A model generated the notes under the pieces. That model saw nothing but the letters and a program-made list of their open reading frames with translations, had not been told where the DNA came from and did no database searches. A program made the position numbers and the translations under genes. Shown piece after piece: positions 46,160 through 54,934 of a stretch of 64,000 nt of DNA. Every line of letters starts with the position of its first letter. Position 1 is the stretch's first letter. This DNA is from Gemmatimonadota bacterium (GTDB lineage: Bacteria; Gemmatimonadota; Gemmatimonadetes; Longimicrobiales; Gaopeijiaceae), in NCBI GenBank assembly GCA_009841165.1, contig VXMI01000047.1, positions 1 through 64,000 on the forward strand, in the 5' to 3' direction.

Positions 46160-48388
46160 ATGGGCGAAAGAGCGGCGGAACTCGAACGGGAAGATGATGG
46201 ATCGGTGACCCCACGAGGCTTGTTTGCGAACGTGCGAAAGAGGGCGCGGCGCGTGCGGGTGCCGCACCAGCTCTGGCTGGCCTGCCTCTTCCTGTGCGCG
46301 GCCGGCATCGGGGTCGCGGTGGGTAGCTGGCGGAACCTCTGCGCCAACTGCCCTTCCGTCGCGCAGATCTACACCTTCGAGGCCCGCCAGACCAGCAAGC
46401 TCTACGCCAGGGATTCGACGCTCGTGTACGAGTTCGGCGAACAGCGGCGCACGGTCGTCCCGCTCGCGAGCCTGCCCGCCCACGTGCCGCAGGCCTTCAT
46501 CGCGATGGAGGACCGGCGCTTCTATGAGCACAACGGCCTCGATTGGCGGGGGATCGGCCGGGCTGCGATCGGCGTTCTCCGCACGCAGTCGCTTTCGGGC
46601 GCGGGTGGGAGCACGATCACTCAGCAGCTGGCGCGCCACATGTGGACCGAGCGTATCGGCTTCGAGAAGCGGCTGGTCCGCAAGCTCAAGGAGTGGCAGG
46701 TCGCCATGGCCCTGGAGCGCGCCTACAGCAAGGACCAGATCCTCGAAGCCTACGTGAACCAGATCGGGTACGCGCACGGCTGGTACGGGATCCAGAAGGC
46801 GTCCCGCAGCTACTTCGGCAAGGACGCCGTCGACATGAATCCCGCCGAGGGCGCGCTGTTGGCGGCGATCGCCAACCGGCCGGAGCGCTATAGCCCGCTC
46901 AACAACCCCGACGCCGGGCTGAGCCGCCGCAACCTGGTGCTCGACGTGATGGCGCGCGAGGGTTTCCTCTCCGCGGACGAGGCCGCGTTCTGGAAGGAGG
47001 AGCCGGTGCCGCTCGAGGCTGCAAGCCTCCCGAGGGCGCAGGCGCCTTATTTCGTGGAGTGGGTCAGGGGCATTCTCGATGACCGATTCGGCGCAAAGCT
47101 GTACACCGACGGCCTCGAAATCCATACGACGCTGGATCTGGACATGCAGGCCGCGGCCCAGGCGGCCATGGAGCGAGGCTGGGCGCGGATAGAGGAGCGG
47201 ACCGGGTACGACCACCCCACCTACGATGAGTTCGCGGCCGCCAACGAGGGTGCCAACTTCACGAATCTCCCCTACGTGCAGGGGATGTTCATCGCCACCG
47301 ACCCGGAAACGGGCCATGTGCGCGCCATGATCGGCGGCCGGGACTACGTGCACTCGAAGTTCAACCGGGCGACCGACATGCGCCGCCAGTCGGGGTCTTC
47401 CTTCAAGCCCATCGTGTACGCGGCGGCGCTCGAAAGCGGGATCCCCGCCTCCGAGGTGGTCGTCGACGCGCCGGTAGTGCAGGATCAGGTCGACGGCACC
47501 ATCTGGCGGCCGAGCAACTACGATCCGGAGTTCCTGGGCCCCATAACCATGCGCGAGGCGCTGGCGCGGTCGATCAACATGGTCGCGATCAAGGTCGGAA
47601 TGCGGGTCGGGCTCGAAGCGGTCGGCCAGATGGCGAGCCGCCTGGGCATCCGCACCGAGGTCGAGCGCTTCCCTTCCACGGCCATCGGCGCGGCCGAGGT
47701 CATTCCCATCCAGATGCTCGAGGCGTACTCCACGTTCGCGAATCTCGGAACGAGGGTGCGCCCGTTCCCGATCGTGAGGGTGGAAAGCGCGGACGGCGAG
47801 GTCCTGTGGGCGCCCCAGCCCGAACGGACCCGCGTACTGGATCCGCTGGTGGCACGCCTGATGGTATCCATGCTGGAGTCCGTGGTTTCTTCGGGCACGG
47901 GCAACGGCGGTGTGCGCCTGGTCGCCGGCCTGCCCTACGACGTCCCCGCTGCAGGGAAGACCGGGACCACCAACGAGGGCAGCAACGTGTGGTTCATGGG
48001 CTTCACTCCGAACCTTACGGCGGGGGTCTGGTTCGGCATGGACCTTCCCATATCGATCGTGGACAGGGCCACGGGCGGTGGATTCGCGGCACCGGTCTGG
48101 GGAGAGTTCATGCGGGAGGTGTACTTCGGCAACTCCCAGTACGGGACCGAAGAGGATGGCGTGGTGGCCATGGGTCCCCTGCTCTCGATCCCCGAACCCT
48201 GGCCAAATCCGCGGGGTCTGGTGACGCGCCGCGTCGACAGCAAGACGGGAACGCTGGCATCGAGGTGGTGTCCGGCCGAAGACGCCTACGAGGAGGTCTA
48301 CCTTCCAGGTACCGAACCGGGCACCGTCTGCGACCGCCAGGCGCAACCCGTCAACCGTGAGCTTCACCCTCGGGGGCCCACGCCATGA
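46160..48388 (+). CDS. Class A penicillin-binding protein (PBP1A family)
   Basis: 742 residues. Cytoplasmic basic N-terminus, one TM helix (LWLACLFLCAAGIGVAVG), GT51 transglycosylase with catalytic Glu117 in FIAMEDRRFYEHNG and GAGGSTITQQLARHMW. Transpeptidase with Ser413 in SGSSFKPIV (SxxK), SIN (SINMVAIKVGM) and GKTGTTNEG (KTG, Lys600). It polymerises and cross-links peptidoglycan. No OB-like insertion is obvious. It overlaps the DUF3343 gene by 4 bp (ATGA, 48385-48388). The C-terminal tail is short, with a Cys pair (WCPAEDAY; GTVCDRQ) that could form a disulfide. Confidence 0.93.
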   Translation: MGERAAELEREDDGSVTPRGLFANVRKRARRVRVPHQLWLACLFLCAAGIGVAVGSWRNLCANCPSVAQIYTFEARQTSKLYARDSTLVYEFGEQRRTVVPLASLPAHVPQAFIAMEDRRFYEHNGLDWRGIGRAAIGVLRTQSLSGAGGSTITQQLARHMWTERIGFEKRLVRKLKEWQVAMALERAYSKDQILEAYVNQIGYAHGWYGIQKASRSYFGKDAVDMNPAEGALLAAIANRPERYSPLNNPDAGLSRRNLVLDVMAREGFLSADEAAFWKEEPVPLEAASLPRAQAPYFVEWVRGILDDRFGAKLYTDGLEIHTTLDLDMQAAAQAAMERGWARIEERTGYDHPTYDEFAAANEGANFTNLPYVQGMFIATDPETGHVRAMIGGRDYVHSKFNRATDMRRQSGSSFKPIVYAAALESGIPASEVVVDAPVVQDQVDGTIWRPSNYDPEFLGPITMREALARSINMVAIKVGMRVGLEAVGQMASRLGIRTEVERFPSTAIGAAEVIPIQMLEAYSTFANLGTRVRPFPIVRVESADGEVLWAPQPERTRVLDPLVARLMVSMLESVVSSGTGNGGVRLVAGLPYDVPAAGKTGTTNEGSNVWFMGFTPNLTAGVWFGMDLPISIVDRATGGGFAAPVWGEFMREVYFGNSQYGTEEDGVVAMGPLLSIPEPWPNPRGLVTRRVDSKTGTLASRWCPAEDAYEEVYLPGTEPGTVCDRQAQPVNRELHPRGPTP

Positions 48389-48612
48389 GCACCGAACCGG
48401 GATCCAGCGTTTTCACCTTCGACACGACCCACCACGCCATGTGGGCCGAGGATGTCGCGCGCGAGCAGGCGATCGCCGCCGAGGTGGTACCGGCGCCTCC
48501 CGAGGGAGGGGCCAGGTGCGGCGCCGCTCTCCGCGTGTCGACACGGCAGAAGGACGAACTGGCCGCTGCGCTCGGCAGCGAAGGAATCCCCTACCGGGTG
48601 CTGGATTCGTAG
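48385..48612 (+). CDS. DUF3343 (putative Se/S carrier-like) protein
   Basis: 75 residues. FTFDTTHHAMWAEDVAREQ, the cysteine in GGARCGAALRV and GIPYRVLDS match the DUF3343 family, small proteins proposed as selenium/sulfur carriers because some fuse to or neighbour SelD and NifS-like enzymes. The Cys after GGAR is the conserved carrier-type residue. The ATG lies in the PBP1A stop (ATGA), so it is co-translated with a wall synthase, an unexpected partner. No selA, selB or selD gene is in the window. Confidence 0.75.
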   Translation: MSTEPGSSVFTFDTTHHAMWAEDVAREQAIAAEVVPAPPEGGARCGAALRVSTRQKDELAAALGSEGIPYRVLDS

Positions 48613-48631
48613 GATTCCCCGAGTTCCCAGC

Positions 48632-50803
48632 CTACCGCCTTACGCGCACCACATCGCGGATCCGGTCGCGCACCTCTCCGGCCCGGCCGGCCTCCTCGAG
48701 CAGTCTCCATAGGCGATCGATGGTGCGCGCGTCCACGTATCCGGGTACGGTCGTCTGCCACGCCTGATCCGCACGGAAGCGGTCCACGGCGTTCACCGTT
48801 TCCTGGTCATAGACGAGCACCCCGGGCGAATCGCCGGTCGGGGCGGGAGACTCGGCCCGGTAGTAGCCGAGGGCGTGAAGCATCACCTTGAGCTGGAACA
48901 CATCGCGCCCCACGAACTGTTCCAGCCTGCGGAATCCGAGCGTCTCGGATGCGACGTCATGGATGCGCCGCAGTTCCCGGACCGGCTCGGGGTGTTCGCA
49001 CACGTTGATGTCGGTCGTGACTCCGTCCGGACGTCTCGAAACGCCCGGCCGCGGATCCGCCACCAGCACCGCCGCGGACTGCGTCTCTCCGTGGCGGCTG
49101 TCGCCGCCCAGCAGCTGGCCCGCGTACAGCGACTCGATCAGTCTGTCCGCAAGGTGACGGCCGGACCCTTCGCTTCGCTCGAAGACCACCGCCACCGAGT
49201 CCACCACCGCCGTGCCCACCAGTGAGTTTCCCTGCACGGCGTAGTACGGGCCCGCGCGCTCGGCGACCCAGTCGCCCCGCTCCTCGGCCCCGTACTGCGC
49301 CGATCCGGTCCACTGTGCCGATCGCCCGTCCGCGCCGATCACACCCACCTGCCGGCGCTCGCGCCCTTCGTCGGCGGCCACCACCCGGTCCATCGCCTCG
49401 TGGGGCGGGACGCCCTGTTCCAGAAGGTCGAGCAGGTCGGTGCCATACTCCACCCGCGTTCCCCCCTGGGTCGCCACCGCACCCACCCCAGCGCGAACCC
49501 AGGGAACCGCGTTGCCAACGCACGGGTTGCGCGTCGTGACCGCCACGCCGGACTCACCCGTCGCGGGGTCGATCGCCACGATGGAGAAGGTGTTGAACAG
49601 CGGCTCGATGTCGTTGGGGACCGGCTCCAGCCGTACGACCGCGGTCGGTTCCTCGGCGTGCTCCAGCGCCAGGTAGATGAGTCCGTCCGGCCCCTCGCGC
49701 ACGTCCCGCACCCGGCCCAGTTCCCCTTCCAGAAGCGTCTCGAGGCTGACCGCGTCGGTGTCCGTCAGCGTTACCCGCGCCAACTGCTCGCCGACCAGTC
49801 CGCCGACGAACGCGCTGCCCCGCCACCAGGGGAACCGGTCGCCCCGGTAGATCATCATCCCGGAGATGCCGATCGAAGGGGTCCAGACAAAACGGGGCGG
49901 CTCTACGCCGGCGCGCCGCGTCGCGGTCGTGAAGACGGTGCCGTCGTAGTTGATGCCGTGCGACACCACCGGCCACCCGTAGTTGGCGCCGGCCACGATT
50001 AGGTTGAGTTCATCTCCGCCCCGGGGTCCGTGCTCGTTCGCCCACACGTTCCCCGTGAGCGGATCGACCGCGAGTCCCTGGATGTTGCGGTGGCCGTAGC
50101 TCCATATCTCCGGAAGGGCGTCGTCGCGCCCGACAAACGGGTTGTCGGCGGGCACGCTCCCGTCATCGTGCAGCCGTGCGATCGTCCCCATGTGGTTGGT
50201 AACGTCCAGCGCCGGATGATCGTCCAACATGTCCGGCGGCAGCATCCGATCGCCCACGGCGATGTACAGAAACCCGCTCGGATCGAAGGCCATGCGGCCG
50301 GCGAAGTGGTTGTTGTTGCCGTGCCACGCCACCGCCTCGAAGATCTCCTCCACATCCGTGACCCGCCCTCCGTCCCAGCGGCCCCGAACCACCGTCGTGG
50401 CGCCCTCCGACCCGTCGGCGCTCGGCTTCCCGTAGCTTAGATAGAGCCAGCGGTTCTGCGCGAAGCCCGGGTGCGGCAGGACGTCCATGAAGCCGCCCTG
50501 TCCCCGGTCACGGTAGACGGCCGGGAAGCCCTCCACGGGGTCGGGCAGCAGCGAGCCGTCGCGGACCACCCGGATCCGTCCGGGACGCTCCACGATCAGC
50601 ATCTCGCCTCCGGGCAGCCACGCCATCGACCACGGATGGTCGAGCCCGGCCGCGACCGTCACCACCCGGAAGTCGTGACGGGCCGACGAATACACGCGGC
50701 CGGTGGCGTCGTCGCCAGTTCCCTCCTCCGACGCCGGCGGCGCGGTACACGCGCAGGCCAACGCCGCGATCCCCAGGCAGGTTCGAACCCTGGTCAGTTT
50801 CAC
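48632..50803 (-). CDS. PQQ-type sugar dehydrogenase fused to DUF1028 and PG-binding domain
   Basis: 723 residues from GTG with GGAGG six bases upstream. A lipobox-like start (IAALACACTAP) suggests a lipoprotein. Residues about 40-395 are a soluble glucose/sorbosone dehydrogenase propeller (AAGLDHPWSMAWLPGG; HGNNNHFAGRMAFDP; EIWSYGHRNIQGLAVDP; HGPRGGDELNLI). About 403-635 is DUF1028 (FNTFSIVAIDPATGESGVAV; VPWVRAGVGAVATQGG; RQVGVIGADGR; YAVQGNSLV), an Ntn-hydrolase-like family of unknown role. About 636-715 is a peptidoglycan-binding-like helical domain. The three are in one open frame with no stop. Function of the fusion is unknown. Confidence 0.82.
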   Translation of the reverse strand: MKLTRVRTCLGIAALACACTAPPASEEGTGDDATGRVYSSARHDFRVVTVAAGLDHPWSMAWLPGGEMLIVERPGRIRVVRDGSLLPDPVEGFPAVYRDRGQGGFMDVLPHPGFAQNRWLYLSYGKPSADGSEGATTVVRGRWDGGRVTDVEEIFEAVAWHGNNNHFAGRMAFDPSGFLYIAVGDRMLPPDMLDDHPALDVTNHMGTIARLHDDGSVPADNPFVGRDDALPEIWSYGHRNIQGLAVDPLTGNVWANEHGPRGGDELNLIVAGANYGWPVVSHGINYDGTVFTTATRRAGVEPPRFVWTPSIGISGMMIYRGDRFPWWRGSAFVGGLVGEQLARVTLTDTDAVSLETLLEGELGRVRDVREGPDGLIYLALEHAEEPTAVVRLEPVPNDIEPLFNTFSIVAIDPATGESGVAVTTRNPCVGNAVPWVRAGVGAVATQGGTRVEYGTDLLDLLEQGVPPHEAMDRVVAADEGRERRQVGVIGADGRSAQWTGSAQYGAEERGDWVAERAGPYYAVQGNSLVGTAVVDSVAVVFERSEGSGRHLADRLIESLYAGQLLGGDSRHGETQSAAVLVADPRPGVSRRPDGVTTDINVCEHPEPVRELRRIHDVASETLGFRRLEQFVGRDVFQLKVMLHALGYYRAESPAPTGDSPGVLVYDQETVNAVDRFRADQAWQTTVPGYVDARTIDRLWRLLEEAGRAGEVRDRIRDVVRVRR

Positions 50804-50816
50804 TGCAACCTCCAGT

Positions 50817-52145
50817 CTATGCTTTTCCGGGCCTCACCCGGATCCTGTCGATCAAGAGAGGCAGAGGCCTGGGCGCCGCGTCCGCCTCCAGACCAATCGC
50901 TTCCCTGACGGCATGCGCCCCGGCAGCCAGTCCGTCGGCCGTCGCGGCGTGTATCACGGCGAGCGGAGCACCCCGCGCGACCCGATGGCCGACACCGACC
51001 TCAAGTTCGAATCCGACAGCGGGGTCGATGGTCTGGTCCTGGCGCGTCCTGCCTCCGCCAAGCGCGATGACACCGTAGCCGAGCCTCAGCGGATCGATCG
51101 CGGCCACAACCCCCTCACGCTCGGCCCTCAGCACCTCCCTCAACGGCGCCGCAGGCAGTCCGAAGTCGCTCCTGGACGGATCCAGGCGTCCTCCTTGCGC
51201 CGAGGCGAGGCGCAGGAACCGCTCCATGGGCCCACCTCCGGCAAGCGCACTCGCGGCCGCGCTCAGCCCTTCCTCAACGCTGTCCACCAGTCCCCCCGCC
51301 AGGGCCATCTCGGCGGCCAGCTCGATACACAGCTCCCGAAACCCGGCAGGGCCGCCGCCCGCGAGGCAGGCGATCGCCTCGCGTACCTCCAGGGCGTTTC
51401 CGGCCGCCCTGCCGAGAGGCCGGTCCATCGCCGACAGCAGCGCGGTCACCGCCAATCCCCGCGCGGCGCCCACGTCGACCATCGCGCGCGCCAGCGCCCT
51501 TGCATCCTCAATCCGCGACATGAACGCGCCCCGCCCCACCTTCACGTCGAGCACCAGGGCGTCGAGCCCTTCGGCAAGCTTCTTGGACATGATCGACGCG
51601 GTGATCAGCGGAAGCGACGGGACGGTCGCGGTGACGTCCCTGAGCGCGTAGAGCCTGCGGTCGAGCGGGGCGATCTCGTCGGTCTGGCCGATCATGGCGC
51701 ACCCGACCTCGCTCAGGACCCGGTCGAATTCGTCGAGTGCCAGCCGTGTCCGGAATCCCGGAATCGACTCGAGCTTGTCAAGCGTGCCCCCTGTGTGCCC
51801 CAACCCGCGCCCGGACATCATCGGCACCACCATGCCCATCTCAGCCGCGAGAGGCGCGAGGACGAGCGAGACCTTGTCCCCCACCCCGCCGGTCGAGTGC
51901 TTGTCCACGCGTGGTCGCGCCGAGCCATCGCCGCGCCCGATCACCTCGCCCGAGTGGATCATGGCCTCGACCATGGCGTTGAGCTCTTCGCCCTCGAGAC
52001 CGTTGAAGTAGACCGCCATCAGGAAGGCGGCCATCTGGTCGTCCCCGACGGCACCAGCCAGGTAGCCCGTCAGGAACGCTTCCAGCTCCTCGGGGGCCAG
52101 GGCCTCTCCGTCACGCTTTCGGGCAATGATCTGCTGCGGAATCAC
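50817..52145 (-). CDS. deoA: Thymidine/pyrimidine-nucleoside phosphorylase
   Basis: 442 residues from GTG with GGAG upstream. Family motif RVDKHSTGGVGDKVSLVLAP (phosphate/substrate loop), MMSGRGLGHTGGTLDKLESI, LYALRDVTATVPSLPLITASI, and the SIMSKKLAEG Lys region. The C-terminal domain has the usual ALGGGRTRQDQ ending. It splits thymidine or uridine with phosphate to base and deoxyribose/ribose-1-phosphate. Whether DeoA (thymidine) or Pdp (broader) cannot be fixed. 13 bp before the sugar dehydrogenase fusion, 64 bp after the S9 peptidase. Confidence 0.92.
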   Translation of the reverse strand: MIPQQIIARKRDGEALAPEELEAFLTGYLAGAVGDDQMAAFLMAVYFNGLEGEELNAMVEAMIHSGEVIGRGDGSARPRVDKHSTGGVGDKVSLVLAPLAAEMGMVVPMMSGRGLGHTGGTLDKLESIPGFRTRLALDEFDRVLSEVGCAMIGQTDEIAPLDRRLYALRDVTATVPSLPLITASIMSKKLAEGLDALVLDVKVGRGAFMSRIEDARALARAMVDVGAARGLAVTALLSAMDRPLGRAAGNALEVREAIACLAGGGPAGFRELCIELAAEMALAGGLVDSVEEGLSAAASALAGGGPMERFLRLASAQGGRLDPSRSDFGLPAAPLREVLRAEREGVVAAIDPLRLGYGVIALGGGRTRQDQTIDPAVGFELEVGVGHRVARGAPLAVIHAATADGLAAGAHAVREAIGLEADAAPRPLPLLIDRIRVRPGKA

Positions 52146-52209
52146 CGGAGCGGCTCCGCTGCGGCCACACGGGCCACCGAGGGCAGACTCGGCTGCCGTA
52201 CCCGGCGCT

Positions 52210-54282
52210 TCACGAGATCGGCGCCACCACCTCCTCGGCGGGATCAGGGCGCTCCGGCGCCTCCCAGTCCGTCATGCCCTTCACGTACTGGTGCAGCCAG
52301 CGAAGCTCCTCGATCATCAGCGTCCGCCTGTGCCGCGGCTCGGCGATCCCGTGGCCCTCCCGAGGGAACAGGATGAACCGGGCCTCCACCCCGAGATGAC
52401 GGAGCCCCGCGAAGAAGTTCATCGTCTGTTCCATGGTGTCGGTCCGGTCGTTGGCCCCGTGGAAGAGGATGGTCGGTGTGGTGACCCGGTCCAGGTGCGT
52501 ATAGGCCGAGCGCTCCCTCCAGTAGTCCCCGTTGGACCAGGGGTCCCCGCCCAGGTACCAGCGCACCACGTCGTGGTTGAAACCCGCGCCGAACTCGCTC
52601 GGCCAGTCGGCTACCATGGCACCCAGACTGGCCGCCTTGAACCTCTCCGTGCGCGTGATGGTCCACCCCCCGAGGATGCCGCCGTAGCTCCATCCCTTGA
52701 CGGCCAGCGAGTCCGGGTGGGCCACACCACGCTCGATGATGGCGTCCACTCCCGTCATGAGATCCTGGTAGTCCCCGCCGCCGATATCGTTCATGTTGCC
52801 GCGCAGGAGCGCGTCGCCGTACCCCGAAGAACCCCTGACATTCGGCTGCAACAGGGCGTATCCCTGGGCGAGAAGCAGCTGGGCGTCCGAGTCGAAGCCC
52901 CGGGTGAAGACGCCCGCCGGCCCGCCGTGAATCTCCAGAACGGTGGCCCCGGGCGCCGACCGGTTCGCCGGCACATACAGCACACCCTCGATCTCGAGAC
53001 CGTCGTGGCTGTTCCAGCGGATAACCTCGGGTTCCACGAGGGTCTTGTCCGAGATCCACGGGTTGGCCTCGGTCAGCCGCGTCCGTGTCCCGTCCCGAAG
53101 GTCGGCCAGCCAGATATCACCGGGCTCGTTGGGAGACGCGAACTGGAACGCGGCCACGGCATGCTGCGCGTCGTAGGACGCGGAAGAGGCCACTCCGGTG
53201 AGATCGGTGATCCGTTCCAGTTCGTCCGACCGGACGTCGAGGCGGTACAGGTTGGCGTCCGTGCGGTCGAGCGCGACCAGGTCTATGGACCGCCCGCCCG
53301 GGTTCCAGCGATAGCCGCGCATGTCGACATCGGTGTCGGCCATCAGCTGGCGGGTCTCGCCTCTCGGGATGTCATGGAGGTAGAGATTGCCCTGGTCGAG
53401 CTCCCACGTCTCCAGGTCGGGGGCCACGAAGGTCAGCGACCTTCCGTCGGGCGACCAGGCCAGGTTCGACTCGGGCGCGTCGTTCTCGGTGATGCGCTCT
53501 TCTTCTCCCGTGGTGATCGCGAGGAGCCAGATCTCGGAGAGGTGGCTTGCGTTGCGCCGATTCTCGGTGCGGTACGTGTAGGCCAGGAAGTTCCCGTTTG
53601 GAGAGGGTGCGAAGTTCCCGACCCGGCGCGGTTGGGGAGTGAGGCGGGTGGCGTCGTGGGGCGCCTCGGCGGTCTCGACCGTGACCATCCACACGCCGTT
53701 CCACGAACCCTGGGTCTGCCCGCTCGGCCCCTCGTCGATGAACACCGCGTCGTCGCCGTTCTTGCGCTCCTTTTCCTCGTCATCGGGCAGCGAGTCGTTC
53801 GCCACGAAGAAGATCGAGCGGCTGTCCTCCGCCCAGCGGTAGTTGCCGACGGCGGTCACGTGCTTCGTCAGCTGCACCGCTTCCCCACCGTCGACGGGAA
53901 GGACGAAGAGCTGGCGTGCCCGGCGGTCCCCTTCTCCCGCCGGACGCGTAAACGACACCCAGCGTCCGTCCGGCGACCACTCCGCGGAGCGATCGTCGGT
54001 CGACCCCGTGAACGGCCTGGCTCCCTGGCCATCCGCGCCGACCACCCAGATGCGGCTGTTGCGCTCGTTCTCGCCCCAGTCGAGTTCGTTTCTCGTGAAC
54101 AGCACCCGGGATCCGTCGGGAGAGATCTGCGGCGAGGATACGCGCACCATGTCGATGACCTCGTCGATGGTGAGCGTGGGTCCGGCCGCCTGCTGCGCGG
54201 GCGCACGGGGGGCGCCGAGGGCGGTCAGCGTGGCGGCGGCGATAAGAACGGCGAAGACTCTGGCGGCGTTGCTCTTGCGCAT
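52210..54282 (-). CDS. S9-family serine peptidase
   Basis: 690 residues from ATG 54280-54282 with GGAG nine bases upstream; a longer frame runs into the lipoprotein region and is rejected. Signal peptide (VLIAAATLTALGAPRAPA), a WD40-like propeller with SPDG repeats (ISPDGSRVLF; SPDGRWVSFTR), then the alpha/beta hydrolase: VKGWSYGGILGGW (Ser nucleophile), GANDRTDTMEQ (Asp) and REGHGIAE (His). Prolyl-oligopeptidase-type enzyme, exported, cleaving peptides or acting on N-acyl peptides. One of three S9 genes in this window. Confidence 0.9.
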   Translation of the reverse strand: MRKSNAARVFAVLIAAATLTALGAPRAPAQQAAGPTLTIDEVIDMVRVSSPQISPDGSRVLFTRNELDWGENERNSRIWVVGADGQGARPFTGSTDDRSAEWSPDGRWVSFTRPAGEGDRRARQLFVLPVDGGEAVQLTKHVTAVGNYRWAEDSRSIFFVANDSLPDDEEKERKNGDDAVFIDEGPSGQTQGSWNGVWMVTVETAEAPHDATRLTPQPRRVGNFAPSPNGNFLAYTYRTENRRNASHLSEIWLLAITTGEEERITENDAPESNLAWSPDGRSLTFVAPDLETWELDQGNLYLHDIPRGETRQLMADTDVDMRGYRWNPGGRSIDLVALDRTDANLYRLDVRSDELERITDLTGVASSASYDAQHAVAAFQFASPNEPGDIWLADLRDGTRTRLTEANPWISDKTLVEPEVIRWNSHDGLEIEGVLYVPANRSAPGATVLEIHGGPAGVFTRGFDSDAQLLLAQGYALLQPNVRGSSGYGDALLRGNMNDIGGGDYQDLMTGVDAIIERGVAHPDSLAVKGWSYGGILGGWTITRTERFKAASLGAMVADWPSEFGAGFNHDVVRWYLGGDPWSNGDYWRERSAYTHLDRVTTPTILFHGANDRTDTMEQTMNFFAGLRHLGVEARFILFPREGHGIAEPRHRRTLMIEELRWLHQYVKGMTDWEAPERPDPAEEVVAPIS

Positions 54283-54461
54283 TTCGGCTGCTCCGGGCGG
54301 CGTTCCGACGGTGGGTGCGGCGCGCCACGGGCGAACATCCACCGAGGCGCGGACGCGGTCAGATAAGATACTGTGGCCGCGCGCTCGGAGCCGCCAGAGA
54401 GCCGGCACGGTGCGGGCGTGTGCGACGCGGACGCGACGCCCGCGAAATCGTCGGAGCGTCG

Positions 54462-54848
54462 CTACCGGATGGGAAGGATGAGTTCCAGGAAGTCTCCGGG
54501 ACTGACCGGAAGGGTCTCGGTGAGGTAGTCGTCGCCCGCGAGCTCCTTGACCCTCAGCTGAATGTCCGGCAGGTGCCAGTTCATGCGGAAGGTGGCCTCG
54601 CCCTTGCCCGGTACGATGCCCAGACGGCGCACCGAGGCGCCCCGTGCGGTGTACACGGTGACCTGGTTGAAGTTCAGGTTGCGAACCAGCAGCTGGATCT
54701 CGTCCCCTTCCATCGTGGCCGGATCCATGGGATTGTCGTCCGCGCGCCCCGTATCCGCGGTCGCACAACCGATCAGGACGGGGAGCACAGGCAATAGCAG
54801 GAGTGTAAGGAAGCGGCTGCGTCCGAATGCGTTTCCGGTGCCCGACAT
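54462..54848 (-). CDS. Small putative lipoprotein
   Basis: 128 residues from the ATG at 54846-54848 with GGAGGG upstream. Lipobox VLIGCATADTG. The mature part is a beta-sandwich-like sequence (IQLLVRNLNFNQVTVYTARG; RRLGIVPGKGEATFRM; LPDIQLRVKELAGDDYL; VSPGDFLELILPI). No known enzyme motif. Divergent from the S9 peptidase at 54935, with an inverted repeat between them. Confidence 0.65.
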   Translation of the reverse strand: MSGTGNAFGRSRFLTLLLLPVLPVLIGCATADTGRADDNPMDPATMEGDEIQLLVRNLNFNQVTVYTARGASVRRLGIVPGKGEATFRMNWHLPDIQLRVKELAGDDYLTETLPVSPGDFLELILPIR

Positions 54849-54867
54849 GATCCCTCCCTGTTCCAGA

Positions 54868-54879
54868 GTACTCCAGTAC
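54868..54879. promoter_or_regulatory. GTACT-CC-AGTAC inverted repeat
   Basis: A 5-2-5 perfect inverted repeat in the 86-bp gap between the small lipoprotein (-) and the S9 peptidase (+). It overlaps a TACAAT at 54877-54882 that could act as a -10 element for the peptidase; no matching -35 is seen. A possible operator; no DNA-binding protein is known for it here. Confidence 0.3.
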
Positions 54880-54934
54880 AATAATGGTTATACGCCGATT
54901 GCGCCCGACCGTTCCCACTTCGATGGAGGTTCCC

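Noticed and set aside
46142-48367. 741-codon open frame opposite PBP1A
   Set aside because: The + strand carries all PBP catalytic motifs; the antisense frame has none.
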